DNA of 26,212 nt, from assembly GCA_902491055.1 (NCBI GenBank), contig CABUGI010000018.1, positions 1 to 26,212 on the forward strand, read 5' to 3'. A program made the position numbers and the translations under genes. Source of the stretch: an uncultured Collinsella sp. GTDB lineage: Bacteria; Actinomycetota; Coriobacteriia; Coriobacteriales; Coriobacteriaceae. Of this stretch, positions 7,677-14,685 are shown one piece after another. The notes under the pieces were generated by a model, which was not told the DNA's origin, ran no database searches, and saw only the letters and a program-made list of their open reading frames with translations. The stretch's first letter is position 1. Each line of letters starts with the position of its first letter.

Positions 7677-7705
7677 TGGAAATACGCACCCAATGCGCGT
7701 ATAGT
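7677..7705 (+). promoter_or_regulatory. Candidate promoter of the rplE ribosomal operon
   Basis: TGGAAA (7677-7682, four of six -35 bases) and TATAGT (7700-7705, five of six -10 bases) are 17 bp apart. Expected initiation is near 7712, giving a leader of about 130 nt. Since the usual upstream genes of the spc operon are missing, a promoter is required in this gap. Confidence 0.55.
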
Positions 7706-7711
7706 ACCGAT

Positions 7712-7842
7712 TGTTTTGTCGGCTCCTGCTGCGTCGAGTCCAAACCGCGAAATGCCATGAGCGGCGCGGATGCAGCCAGGAGGCACGAGGACAACCCGTC
7801 GTGGCCACGCCCCGTGCTTAAAACCCCAAGAAGGAGTGAACA
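7712..7842 (+). promoter_or_regulatory. Structured 5' leader of rplE, possible r-protein autoregulatory element
   Basis: CTCCTG (7723-7728) plus CTGC (7729-7732) pairs with GCAG (7772-7775) and CAGGAG (7777-7782), a 10-bp stem with one bulged C. A second fold pairs GCACG (7783-7787) with CGTGC (7813-7817) and encloses the self-complementary CGTGGCCACG (7800-7809). The rplE ribosome site AAGGAG (7831-7836) follows. Length and structure suit translational or attenuation control by a ribosomal protein. No known leader class was recognised. Confidence 0.4.
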
Positions 7843-8400
7843 ATGGCAGAAGAGAAGTATGTGCCGCGTCTGAAGACCAAGTACAACAACGAGGTCAAGC
7901 AGCAGCTTCAGGACAAGTTCCAGTACGAGAACGTCATGATGATCCCCAAGTTTGAGAAGATCGTCGTGAACATGGGTGTCGGCGAGGCCGCTACCGATTC
8001 CAAGGCCATCGACGGTGCCGTGCGCGACCTGCGCGCCATCACCGGCCAGCAGCCGATGATCACCCGTGCCCGCAAGTCCATCGCTACCTTCCGCCTGCGC
8101 GCTGGTATGCCGATCGGCTGCAAGGTTACCCTGCGTGGCGACCGTATGTGGGAGTTCTTCGATCGTCTGACCTCCGTCGCGATCCCCCGTATCCGCGACT
8201 TCCGCGGCATCTCCGCCAAGAGCTTCGACGGCCGTGGTAACTTCTCCATGGGCGTCACCGAGCAGCTCATCTTCCCCGAGATCGACTTCGACTCCGTCGA
8301 TCACCAGCGTGGTATGGACATCACTTTCGTGACCACCGCCAACACCGATGAGGAGGCCAAGGCCCTTCTGGACGCCTTCGGTTTCCCGTTCAAGAAATAG
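7843..8400 (+). CDS. rplE: 50S ribosomal protein L5
   Basis: This 185-aa protein is L5, which binds 5S rRNA and contacts the P-site tRNA on the large subunit. It has the typical N-terminal YVPRLKTKY, the MMIPKFEKIVVNMGVGEA segment (near residues 32-50), the GQQPMITRARKSIATFRLR RNA-binding loop and the C-terminal GMDITFVTTANTDEEAK block. Length is normal for the family. AAGGAG lies 6 nt before the ATG. In most bacteria rplE follows rplN and rplX; here it is the first gene of its unit and follows xdhC by 311 bp. That gap holds a palindromic repeat, a candidate promoter and a structured leader. Confidence 0.98.
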   Translation: MAEEKYVPRLKTKYNNEVKQQLQDKFQYENVMMIPKFEKIVVNMGVGEAATDSKAIDGAVRDLRAITGQQPMITRARKSIATFRLRAGMPIGCKVTLRGDRMWEFFDRLTSVAIPRIRDFRGISAKSFDGRGNFSMGVTEQLIFPEIDFDSVDHQRGMDITFVTTANTDEEAKALLDAFGFPFKK

Positions 8401-8454
8401 GTTCACCTGCCCTATAAGCGCCGTTCCCACAAGGGGGCGGCGCTTGGGGCGAAC
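8401..8454 (+). other. Three-tier hairpin in the rplE-rpsZ gap
   Basis: Three nested stems share one axis: GTTC (8401-8404) with GAAC (8451-8454), GCCC (8409-8412) with GGGC (8447-8450), and AAGCGCCG (8416-8423) with CGGCGCTT (8438-8445). No T-run follows, so processing, stability or protein binding is more likely than termination. It begins directly after the rplE stop. Confidence 0.65.
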
Positions 8455-8479
8455 AATACTCTATGTGAGGAGGATATAA

Positions 8480-8665
8480 GTGGCTAAGACATCGATGATC
8501 GTCAAGTGCAATCGCAAGCAGAAGTTCTCTACTCGTGAGTACACGCGCTGCCAGCGCTGCGGCCGTCCGCACTCTGTGTACCGCAAGTTCGGCCTGTGCC
8601 GTGTCTGCTTCCGCGAGCTTGCACTCAAGGGCGAGCTTCCCGGCGTTAAGAAGGCCAGCTGGTAA
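8480..8665 (+). CDS. rpsZ: 30S ribosomal protein S14, zinc-binding type Z
   Basis: This 61-aa protein is the short, zinc-binding form of S14, part of the 30S head and late in assembly. The zinc ribbon is two CxxC pairs in YTRCQRCGR and GLCRVCFRE (C24, C27, C40, C43). It starts with GTG at 8480; GAGGAGGA (8467-8474) lies 5 nt upstream, and MAKTSMIVKC is the canonical N-terminus, which decides the start. It is flanked on both sides by gaps (79 and 119 bp) that each contain a hairpin, unusual in this otherwise tight cluster. The zinc-free paralogue is not in the window. Confidence 0.97.
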   Translation: MAKTSMIVKCNRKQKFSTREYTRCQRCGRPHSVYRKFGLCRVCFRELALKGELPGVKKASW

Positions 8666-8720
8666 GTCACTACCAGCGTTTCAAGCATCAGTTTGGAACA
8701 GGGAAAACGCGCTAAAAAGG

Positions 8721-8743
8721 CTTTGCCGTTAAGGGCGGCGAAG
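8721..8743 (+). other. Hairpin in the rpsZ-rpsH gap
   Basis: CTTTGCCG (8721-8728) pairs with CGGCGAAG (8736-8743) with one T-G wobble and a 7-nt loop. No T-run follows. It lies 29 nt before the rpsH ribosome site, in the largest gap of the early cluster apart from infA-rpmJ. Confidence 0.5.
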
Positions 8744-8784
8744 AACCAAGAGCACGTGTTCATCAAGAACGAAGGAGAATCTGT

Positions 8785-9183
8785 ATGAACCTTACAGACC
8801 CGATCGCAGATATGCTTACGCGCATCCGTAACGCTAACTCTGTGAACAAGGCCACGGTCTCCATGCCGAGCAGCAAGAAGCTCGTCGAGATCGCTCGTGT
8901 TCTGCACGAGGAGGGCTACATCGAGGGCTACGATGTCGAGGACACCGTTCCCCAGAAGACTCTGCACATCACGCTTAAGTATGGTCCCAAGAAGGCTAAG
9001 GTCATCAACGGCATCCGCCGCATTTCCAAGCCGGGCCTGCGTAAGTACACCGGCGTTGCCGACATGCCCCGCGTCCGCGGTGGCCTTGGTACCGCCATTA
9101 TTTCCACCAGCCATGGCGTCATGACCGACCGCGATGCTCGCAAGCACAACGTCGGCGGCGAGATCATCGCTTACGTCTGGTAA
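8785..9183 (+). CDS. rpsH: 30S ribosomal protein S8
   Basis: This 132-aa protein is S8, a primary 16S rRNA-binding protein of the small-subunit platform. In E. coli it also represses the spc operon by binding its own mRNA near rplE. The N-terminal DPIADMLTRIRNA is canonical, and the C-terminal STSHGVMTDRDARKHNVGGE carries the conserved RNA-binding loop. Length is normal. AAGGAGA (8772-8778) lies 6 nt before the ATG. As S8 is the classical regulator of this operon, the structured rplE leader and the rplE-rpsZ hairpin are candidate targets; that is inference. Confidence 0.98.
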   Translation: MNLTDPIADMLTRIRNANSVNKATVSMPSSKKLVEIARVLHEEGYIEGYDVEDTVPQKTLHITLKYGPKKAKVINGIRRISKPGLRKYTGVADMPRVRGGLGTAIISTSHGVMTDRDARKHNVGGEIIAYVW

Positions 9184-9216
9184 TTCGCTCGGTAGGTAGA
9201 AGGAAAGGAGATCACC

Positions 9217-9753
9217 GTGTCTCGTATCGGTAATAAGCCTGTCCAGATTCCCGCCGGAGTCGAAGTGGCAGTCAACGGCAACAACGTTGTCGTCAAGGGC
9301 CCCAAGGGCCAGCTCGAGCTCGATGTCTTTGAGAAGCTCGCTATCAACGTCGAGGACAACGTCCTCACCGTTTCCCGTCCCGACGACGAGCGTGAGACCC
9401 GTGCCCGCCACGGCCTCACCCGCGCCCTCATCCACAACATGGTTGTTGGCGTTTCCGAGGGCTTCGAGAAGAAGCTCGAGCTCGCCGGCGTCGGTTACCG
9501 CGTGCAGCAGAAGGGCAAGAACCTCGAGTTCTCCCTGGGCTTCTCGCACCCCGTGATCGTCGAGGCTCCTGAGGGCATCACCTTCGAGGTTCCCGACAAC
9601 ACCCACGTGAACGTCAAGGGTATCAACAAGCAGCAGGTCGGTCAGATCGCCGCTGAGATCCGCGGTCATCGTCCTCCCGAGCCTTACAAGGGCAAGGGTA
9701 TCCACTATGTTGGCGAGCACATCCGCCGCAAGCTGGGTAAGGCCGCCAAGTAG
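9217..9753 (+). CDS. rplF: 50S ribosomal protein L6
   Basis: This 178-aa protein is L6, located near the sarcin-ricin loop and the GTPase-factor binding region of the 50S subunit. It shows the duplicated L6 fold: MSRIGNKPVQIPAGVEV at the start and the second domain ending in GQIAAEIRGHRPPEPYKGKGI (near residues 147-167), the family signature. The start is GTG at 9217, with AAAGGAG (9204-9210) 6 nt upstream. The canonical N-terminus MSRIGN fixes this start. A perfect hairpin lies in the following 75-bp gap to rplR. Confidence 0.98.
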   Translation: MSRIGNKPVQIPAGVEVAVNGNNVVVKGPKGQLELDVFEKLAINVEDNVLTVSRPDDERETRARHGLTRALIHNMVVGVSEGFEKKLELAGVGYRVQQKGKNLEFSLGFSHPVIVEAPEGITFEVPDNTHVNVKGINKQQVGQIAAEIRGHRPPEPYKGKGIHYVGEHIRRKLGKAAK

Positions 9754-9778
9754 TCGTAACCGACTCACTCGCATAAGA

Positions 9779-9800
9779 CCAGCACCCCGTCAGGTGCTGG
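9779..9800 (+). other. Perfect hairpin in the rplF-rplR gap
   Basis: CCAGCACC (9779-9786) pairs perfectly with GGTGCTGG (9793-9800) around a 6-nt loop. A T5 tract occurs only 10 nt later (9811-9815), just before the rplR ribosome site, so this is at most a leaky attenuator; a processing or stability fold is as likely. Confidence 0.55.
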
Positions 9801-9828
9801 CAAGATCAACCTTTTTAGGAGTTTACGT

Positions 9829-10197
9829 ATGAACAAGCATAAGGCGAAGCTGGAAGGCCTCAAGCGTCGTCAGCGTCGTGTTCGCGGCAAGGTCTCGGGT
9901 ACCGCCGAGCGTCCGCGTCTTCGCGTGACCCGTACTAACGCCAACATCTATGCCCAGATCATCGACGACAGCAAGGGCTCCAGCCTGACGCTCGTCTCCG
10001 CCTCGACCCTCGAGGCCGAGTTCAAGGGCACCCACACCTCGAACAAGGAGGCTGCGGAGAAGGTCGGTCAGCTCGTTGGCAAGCGCGCCATCGAGGCCGG
10101 CATCACCAAGGTCGCCTTCGATCGCGGTGGCCGTATCTACCATGGCCGCGTTAAGGCCCTCGCCGACGGTGCTCGTGCCGCCGGTCTCGAGTTCTAG
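9829..10197 (+). CDS. rplR: 50S ribosomal protein L18
   Basis: This 122-aa protein is L18, which binds 5S rRNA together with L5 in the central protuberance. The basic N-terminal part (KHKAKLEGLKRRQRRVR) is followed by the RPRLRVTRTNANIYAQIIDD core. The C-terminal VAFDRGGRIYHGRVKALADGAR is the conserved family end. The ATG at 9829 follows a TAGGAG ribosome site (9816-9821) by 7 nt. The stop codon is part of the rpsE ribosome site, so the two genes are likely translationally coupled. Confidence 0.98.
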   Translation: MNKHKAKLEGLKRRQRRVRGKVSGTAERPRLRVTRTNANIYAQIIDDSKGSSLTLVSASTLEAEFKGTHTSNKEAAEKVGQLVGKRAIEAGITKVAFDRGGRIYHGRVKALADGARAAGLEF

Positions 10198-10211
10198 GAG
10201 GTATGTAGCAC

Positions 10212-10736
10212 ATGGCTCGTAATCAGAAGCAGCAGCGCGAGGCCTCCGAGTTCGAGGAGCGCGTCGTTTACATCAACCGCGTGTCGAAGACCGTCAAGGG
10301 TGGTCGTCGCATGAGCCTCGTCGCTCTCGTCGTCGTTGGCGACGGCAAGGGCAACGTCGGCGTTGGCATGGGCAAGTCCGCTGAGGTGCCCATGGCCATC
10401 TCCAAGGCGTCTCTCGATGCCAAGAAGAACATGTTCCACGTGCCGGTGACCGAGCAGGGCACCATCCCGCACGAGGTTCTCGGCCACTTTGGTGCCGGCC
10501 GCATCATCATCAAGCCCGCTGTCGAGGGTACCGGCGTTATCGCCGGCGGCGCTGTGCGTCCCCTCTTTGAGCTTGCTGGCATCAAGAACGTCCTGTCCAA
10601 GTCCCTCGGTACCGACAACGGCCTCAACATCATCAAGGCTGCCGTCGAGGGCCTCAAGGAGCTCTCCAGCCCTGAGGACGTCGCGGCTCGCCGTGGCCTG
10701 ACGGTCTCCGAGATGTTCGTCGGTAAGGAGAACTAA
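10212..10736 (+). CDS. rpsE: 30S ribosomal protein S5
   Basis: This 174-aa protein is S5, which lies at the mRNA entry side of the 30S subunit and affects decoding accuracy. The double-stranded-RNA-binding-like N-terminal domain has EERVVYINRVSKTVKGGRRM, followed by ALVVVGDGKGNVGVGMGK. The C-terminal domain contains GAGRIIIKPAVEGTGVIAGG (near residues 94-113). The ribosome site TAGGAGGT (10195-10202) overlaps the rplR stop codon and is 9 nt from the ATG. The gap to rpmD is 2 bp. Confidence 0.98.
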   Translation: MARNQKQQREASEFEERVVYINRVSKTVKGGRRMSLVALVVVGDGKGNVGVGMGKSAEVPMAISKASLDAKKNMFHVPVTEQGTIPHEVLGHFGAGRIIIKPAVEGTGVIAGGAVRPLFELAGIKNVLSKSLGTDNGLNIIKAAVEGLKELSSPEDVAARRGLTVSEMFVGKEN

Positions 10737-10738
10737 GC

Positions 10739-10921
10739 ATGGCTGACACCATCAAGATCAAGCAGGTCCGCAGCACCAACGGTTGCAAGCAGGACCAGGT
10801 CCGTACTGTCCGTGCCCTCGGTCTCCACAGGATCCGCGAGGTTCGCGAGATTGCTGACAACGAGTCCGTCCGCGGCATGATCTTCAAGGTCAAGCACCTT
10901 GTCGAGATTGTAGAGGAGTAG
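10739..10921 (+). CDS. rpmD: 50S ribosomal protein L30
   Basis: This 60-aa protein is L30, a small 50S protein near the base of the central protuberance. The ferredoxin-like fold is represented by IKIKQVRSTNGCKQDQ and the family signature around TVRALGLHRIREVREIADN (residues 23-41). The ATG lies 2 bp after the rpsE stop, and its AAGGAG ribosome site (10725-10730) sits inside the rpsE tail. rplO begins 3 bp after the stop, so rpsE, rpmD and rplO form a tightly packed segment. Confidence 0.97.
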   Translation: MADTIKIKQVRSTNGCKQDQVRTVRALGLHRIREVREIADNESVRGMIFKVKHLVEIVEE

Positions 10922-10924
10922 CAA

Positions 10925-11374
10925 ATGCAGCTTCACGATCTTACTCCCGCGCCCGGTTCCACCAAGAACCGCAAGCGCGTCGGCCGTGGCAATTCTTCGG
11001 GTCACGGCACCACTTCTGGCCGCGGTCAGAAGGGCCAGGGTTCCCGCTCTGGCGGCACCAAGGGTGCCGGCTTCGAGGGTGGCCAGACTCCGCTGGCTAT
11101 GCGCCTGCCCAAGCTTCCGGGCTTCCGTAACCCCCGTCGTATCGAGTACACCGCTGTTAACGTTGAGCGTCTCGAGCGTAAGTTCGAGGACGGCGCTGTG
11201 ATCGACGGTGCCGCTCTTAAGGCCGCTCGCATCACCAAGAGCGAGTTCGAGCCCGTCAAGGTGCTCGGCAATGGTGAGCTCACCAAGAAGTTCACGGTCA
11301 AGGTCGACAAGGTCAGCGCTTCTGCGCAGGCCAAGATCGAGTCCGCCGGCGGAAAGGTCGAGCTGCCGTGCTAA
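10925..11374 (+). CDS. rplO: 50S ribosomal protein L15
   Basis: This 149-aa protein is L15, an assembly protein of the 50S subunit. The glycine/arginine-rich N-terminal extension (RVGRGNSSGHGTTSGRGQKG, near residues 18-37) is typical and threads into 23S rRNA. The globular part has GFEGGQTPLAMRLPKLPGF and ends in the usual beta segment before VELPC. The ATG follows the rpmD stop by 3 bp; its ribosome site lies in the last codons of rpmD (GAGGAG near 10914-10919). The last 7 bp overlap the start of secY. Confidence 0.97.
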   Translation: MQLHDLTPAPGSTKNRKRVGRGNSSGHGTTSGRGQKGQGSRSGGTKGAGFEGGQTPLAMRLPKLPGFRNPRRIEYTAVNVERLERKFEDGAVIDGAALKAARITKSEFEPVKVLGNGELTKKFTVKVDKVSASAQAKIESAGGKVELPC

Positions 11375-12654
11375 ATGGTCTTAAGAATGCTTTCCGCATC
11401 AAAGAATTGCGCGAAAAGATTCTTTTTACCATAGCTATGCTCGTCGTGTACCGCATTGGTGCGCACGTTCCTGTGCCCGGCATTCCCTTCCAGGGGATGC
11501 TGGGCCTTTTCTCGACCGATAACAATTCGGTCGCCGCAGGTGCTATGGCCCTCCTGAATCTTTTCTCTGGCGGCGCGTTGAGCTATGTGTCGGTGTTTTC
11601 GCTGGGCATCATGCCTTACATCACCAGCTCGATCATCCTCCAGATGCTCCAGGCCGTCGTGCCTTCCCTGCATGAGCTTGCCCGCGAGGGCGAGGTCGGT
11701 CAGACCAAGATTGCGCAGTATTCGCGTTACCTCACCCTGGCTCTGGCAATCCTCAACTCCGTGGGTTACCTCTTCCTCTTTAAGAGCTTCGGCATCAGCT
11801 TCAATGGCGCCGGCGCTCCCGAGATCATCTTCGACCTCATGATCGTCGGTACGCTCACCGCGGGCGCCATGCTGATCATGTGGATTGGTGAGCTCATCAC
11901 CCAGCGCGGTATCGGCAATGGCATGTCGCTGATTATCTTTGCGAACATCATGGCCGGTCTGCCGCAGGCTATCTTCTCCAGCACCGAGGGCAATGCCGGT
12001 GGCATCATCACCATGGTGATCATCTGCGCCATCATCCTGCTGGTTATCCCGCTGATTGTTTTCCTTGAGCGCGGCCAGCGCCGCATCCCGGTCTCCTACG
12101 CTAAGCGCGTCGTGGGCCGTCGCATGATGGGTGGCCAGACCACCTACCTGCCCATCAAGGTCAACACCGCGGGTGTCGTGCCGATCATCTTCGCTTCGGC
12201 GCTGCTGTACTTCCCGGCTCAGATTGCCGTGTTCTTCCCCGGCATCGGCTGGATCCAGGCAGTTGCCTCTGCGCTTTCGCGCGGCTGGCTCAACTGGGTG
12301 CTTAACGTTGTCCTCATCGTGTTCTTCGCGTACTTCTACACCTCCATGGTGTTCAACCCCGATGACACGGCCGACAACCTTAAGAAGCAGGGCGGCTTTA
12401 TTCCGGGCGTGCGTCCGGGTAGGGCTACCGCGGCCTACATCAAGAACGCGCTCAACAAGATCACGCTTCCCAGCGCTGTCTTTTTGGCGCTCATCGCCAT
12501 CGTGCCTTCGATCATCTTCTCCTTCACGGGTAACCAGCTGATTCAGGCATTTGGCGGCACGTCCATCCTCATCATGGTCGGCGTCGTGCTCGACACAGTC
12601 GATAAGCTCGAAGGTCAGATCAAGATGTATGATTACGATGGATTCTTTAAATAG
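11368..12654 (+). CDS. secY: Preprotein translocase subunit SecY
   Basis: This 428-aa integral membrane protein is SecY, the channel of the Sec translocon, working with SecE, SecG and SecA. Residues 1-15 (LKNAFRIKELREKI) form the cytoplasmic N-terminus, and about ten hydrophobic segments follow. Family segments visible are GIMPYITSSIILQ (plug/TM2 region), ERGQRRIPVSYAKR (cytoplasmic loop contacting ribosome/SecA) and DDTADNLKKQGGFIPGVRPG. The start is GTG at 11368, overlapping the rplO stop by 7 bp, with GGAAAGG (11351-11357) 10 nt upstream. An ATG at 11375 is out of frame. The overlap suggests coupling to rplO. Confidence 0.97.
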   Translation: MLNGLKNAFRIKELREKILFTIAMLVVYRIGAHVPVPGIPFQGMLGLFSTDNNSVAAGAMALLNLFSGGALSYVSVFSLGIMPYITSSIILQMLQAVVPSLHELAREGEVGQTKIAQYSRYLTLALAILNSVGYLFLFKSFGISFNGAGAPEIIFDLMIVGTLTAGAMLIMWIGELITQRGIGNGMSLIIFANIMAGLPQAIFSSTEGNAGGIITMVIICAIILLVIPLIVFLERGQRRIPVSYAKRVVGRRMMGGQTTYLPIKVNTAGVVPIIFASALLYFPAQIAVFFPGIGWIQAVASALSRGWLNWVLNVVLIVFFAYFYTSMVFNPDDTADNLKKQGGFIPGVRPGRATAAYIKNALNKITLPSAVFLALIAIVPSIIFSFTGNQLIQAFGGTSILIMVGVVLDTVDKLEGQIKMYDYDGFFK

Positions 12655-12672
12655 GCTAGAGGAGGATTGCTC

Positions 12673-13299
12673 ATGAACCTCGTATTGCTCGGAGCTCCGG
12701 GTGCCGGTAAGGGCACCGTCGCACAGGAGCTCGTCGCCGAGTTTGGCGTCGCCCACATTTCCACGGGCGACCTGCTGCGCGCTGCCGTCAAGGGTGGCAC
12801 CGAGCTTGGTATTCAGGCTAAGAAGTACATGGACGCTGGCGAGCTCGTTCCCGACCAGCTCGTGATCGACCTTGTCAAGGAGCGCCTTGCCGCCGATGAT
12901 GCCCAGCAGGGCTTCATCCTCGACGGCTTCCCGCGCAACACCGCTCAGGCTGTGACGCTCGATTCCGAGCTCTCCGCCATGGGTCGCGAGATCGACTGTG
13001 CCCTTCTGGTCGATGTGGCCCCCGAGGTCATCATCGATCGTCTGTCTTCGCGTCGCACCTGCCGCGCCTGCGGTTACACCGGCACCGCTGCCGATGCTAC
13101 CTGCCCCAAGTGCTCCGGCGAGATGTATCAGCGTGACGACGACAAGCCCGAGACCATCAAGAACCGTCTCGACGTCTACGAGAAGTCCACGAGCCCGCTC
13201 GTCGACTACTATCGTGGCCAGGGTCTGCTCAAGTCGGTCAACGGTGACCAGGCTCGTGAGACCGTGTACGGGGATGTCAAAGAGGCTCTCGGTCTATGA
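12673..13299 (+). CDS. adk: Adenylate kinase with zinc-binding lid
   Basis: This 208-aa enzyme interconverts ATP+AMP and 2 ADP in the cytoplasm. The P-loop is GAPGAGKGT (7-15), the AMP-site DGFPRNT lies at 84-90, and STGDLLRA (30-37) is the AMP-binding turn. The lid carries four cysteines, CRAC (130-133) and CPKC (144-147), the structural zinc site found in many Gram-positive adenylate kinases. The ATG at 12673 follows AGAGGAGGA (12658-12666) by 6 nt; a TTG two codons upstream would overlap this ribosome site. The stop overlaps the start of map by 4 bp. Confidence 0.97.
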   Translation: MNLVLLGAPGAGKGTVAQELVAEFGVAHISTGDLLRAAVKGGTELGIQAKKYMDAGELVPDQLVIDLVKERLAADDAQQGFILDGFPRNTAQAVTLDSELSAMGREIDCALLVDVAPEVIIDRLSSRRTCRACGYTGTAADATCPKCSGEMYQRDDDKPETIKNRLDVYEKSTSPLVDYYRGQGLLKSVNGDQARETVYGDVKEALGL

Positions 13300-14084
13300 T
13301 CAAGATTAAGTCTGCAACGCAAATCGAGCAGATGAAGAAGGCAGGAGCGCTATCTAAGATGGCGCTCCGCCACGTTGGAGCCATGGTGCGCCCCGGCGTT
13401 TCGACTTTTGAGCTCGATCAGCTCGCGGAGCAGATTATCCGCATGCATGGCGGCACCCCGGCCTTTAAGGGTTACGGCGGGTTCCCGGGGACCATTTGCG
13501 CATCGATCAACGATGCCGTGGTCCACGGTATTCCCAACCCCGACATGATCCTGCGCGATGGCGATATCATCTCTATCGATACGGGGGCCGTTGTCGACGG
13601 TTGGGTCGGCGATAACGCTTGGACGTTTTTCGTCGGCACCCCCACGCCCGAAGCCAAGGCTTTGTGCGAGGTCACGCGCGATTGCCTTAAGGCTGCCATC
13701 GAGCAGGCTGTTCCCGGTAACCATATCGGGGACGTCGGTTATGCCGTTCAGTCCCTCGCCGAGTCTCACGGTTACGGCGTGCTTCGTGATTATGTGGGCC
13801 ATGGCATTGGCCGCGTGATGCACGAGGACCCCAACGTTCCTAACTATGGAAAGAAGGGGAGGGGCGTTCGCCTCCAGGCCGGCATGGTCATTGCCATCGA
13901 GCCTATGGTTACGATGGGTTCCAACCATGTGAGCACGGGCTCCGACGGTTGGATTGTTACGACCAACGACCACCTGCCCGCCGCGCACTACGAGAACACC
14001 GTCGCCATTACCAATGACGGTCCGGTGATTCTCACCACGGATGCCCAAGGTGCTTGGTGCTCCCTCCAAGGCGGAGAAATGTAA
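13296..14084 (+). CDS. map: Methionine aminopeptidase, type I
   Basis: This 262-aa metalloprotease removes the initiator Met from nascent proteins. All pita-bread-fold ligands are visible: D95 (SIDTG), D106 (VGDNAW), H169 (GHGIG), E202 (AIEPM) and E233 (HYENT), together with the substrate-binding H77 (VHGIP). There is no N-terminal zinc-finger or SH3-binding extension, so this is the short type Ia form. The start ATGA overlaps the adk stop, which indicates coupling. The C-terminus runs about 15 residues past the usual end (TDAQGAWCSLQGGEM). The gene is followed by a 104-bp gap holding the candidate infA promoter. Confidence 0.97.
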   Translation: MIKIKSATQIEQMKKAGALSKMALRHVGAMVRPGVSTFELDQLAEQIIRMHGGTPAFKGYGGFPGTICASINDAVVHGIPNPDMILRDGDIISIDTGAVVDGWVGDNAWTFFVGTPTPEAKALCEVTRDCLKAAIEQAVPGNHIGDVGYAVQSLAESHGYGVLRDYVGHGIGRVMHEDPNVPNYGKKGRGVRLQAGMVIAIEPMVTMGSNHVSTGSDGWIVTTNDHLPAAHYENTVAITNDGPVILTTDAQGAWCSLQGGEM

Positions 14085-14120
14085 CAAGTTCCATTTAGTT
14101 GTGGAGCCATTACGAAGTTA

Positions 14121-14149
14121 TTACGATGCGTGCATACGTGTTGTAGAAT
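14121..14149 (+). promoter_or_regulatory. Candidate infA promoter
   Basis: TAGAAT (14144-14149) matches five of six -10 bases. TTACGA (14121-14126) at 17-bp spacing is a weak -35. TTACGA occurs twice here (14110-14115 and 14121-14126). The composition is AT-rich compared with the rest of the cluster, as expected for an internal promoter separating map from infA. Confidence 0.45.
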
Positions 14150-14188
14150 ACTCAATCGCTGTCGTTTTCTAGAGAAAGATGATTGCTT

Positions 14189-14407
14189 GTGAAGAAGGAA
14201 GACGCAATTGAGCTCGAGGGTACGGTAAAGGAACCGTTGCCCAACGCCATGTTTAAGGTCGAGCTCGAGAACGGTCATTCGGTTCTGTGCAACATTTCTG
14301 GCAAGATCCGAATGAATTACATCCGTATTCTCCCCGGTGACAGGGTTGTCGTGGAGCTTTCCCCGTACGACCTGACCCGCGGCCGCATCACCTATCGCTA
14401 CAAATAG
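14189..14407 (+). CDS. infA: Translation initiation factor IF-1
   Basis: This 72-aa protein is IF-1, a single OB-fold that blocks the A site of the 30S subunit during initiation. The sequence is canonical: ELEGTVKEPLPNAMFKVELE, SGKIRMNYIRILPGDRV and the C-terminal ELSPYDLTRGRITYRYK. GTG at 14189 is chosen because MKKEDAIELEG fits the family N-terminus and AGAGAAAGA (14171-14179) then lies 9 nt upstream; a TTG at 14183 would be only 3 nt from that site. It probably has its own promoter, so IF-1 and the alpha cluster can be expressed apart from secY-adk-map. Confidence 0.96.
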   Translation: MKKEDAIELEGTVKEPLPNAMFKVELENGHSVLCNISGKIRMNYIRILPGDRVVVELSPYDLTRGRITYRYK

Positions 14408-14431
14408 CGGCACGCATACACGCACTCCATT

Positions 14432-14508
14432 TCCGACTGCAGGCTTAGCTCAACCTACGGTCGGATTGTGTGTGAAGACCAGCCATAGTTTTAAACGCCT
14501 GCGGCTGG
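14432..14508 (+). other. Two hairpins in the infA-rpmJ gap
   Basis: TCCGAC (14432-14437) pairs with GTCGGA (14460-14465), and CCAGCC (14479-14484) pairs with GGCTGG (14503-14508). The 150-bp gap from 14408 to 14557 has no gene and no clear T-run. A processing or regulatory role for the alpha-operon leader is possible; S4 autoregulates this operon in E. coli and Bacillus, but the fold was not matched to that target. Confidence 0.4.
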
Positions 14509-14557
14509 GCGAGTAGATAGTAGGGAAGTAGTTTGAGCGCTACCGAAAGGAAGAACG

Positions 14558-14671
14558 ATGAAGGTACGTCCTTCGGTCAAGAAGATGTGCGATAAGTGCA
14601 AAATCATTAGGCGCCATGGCAAGGTCCTCGTCATTTGCGAGAACCCCCGTCATAAGCAGCGTCAGGGTTAA
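14558..14671 (+). CDS. rpmJ: 50S ribosomal protein L36, zinc-ribbon form
   Basis: This 37-aa protein is L36, the smallest 50S protein. It has the zinc ribbon ligands C11, C14, C27 and H32 (MCDKCK and ICENPRHKQRQG), so it is the zinc-binding form. The ATG at 14558 follows AAAGGAA (14546-14552) by 5 nt, and the TAA is at 14669-14671. The position between infA and rpsM is the classical one. rpsM follows after 14 bp. Confidence 0.97.
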   Translation: MKVRPSVKKMCDKCKIIRRHGKVLVICENPRHKQRQG

Positions 14672-14685
14672 GAGAGGAGACTACG

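Noticed and set aside
7757..7873. 38-codon frame overlapping the rplE start
   Set aside because: It has no ribosome site before its ATG, runs across the rplE ribosome site and start, and the leader structure explains the region better.
11371..12756. 461-codon minus-strand frame over secY
   Set aside because: The His/Asp-rich product is the reverse image of SecY hydrophobic codons, not a protein family.
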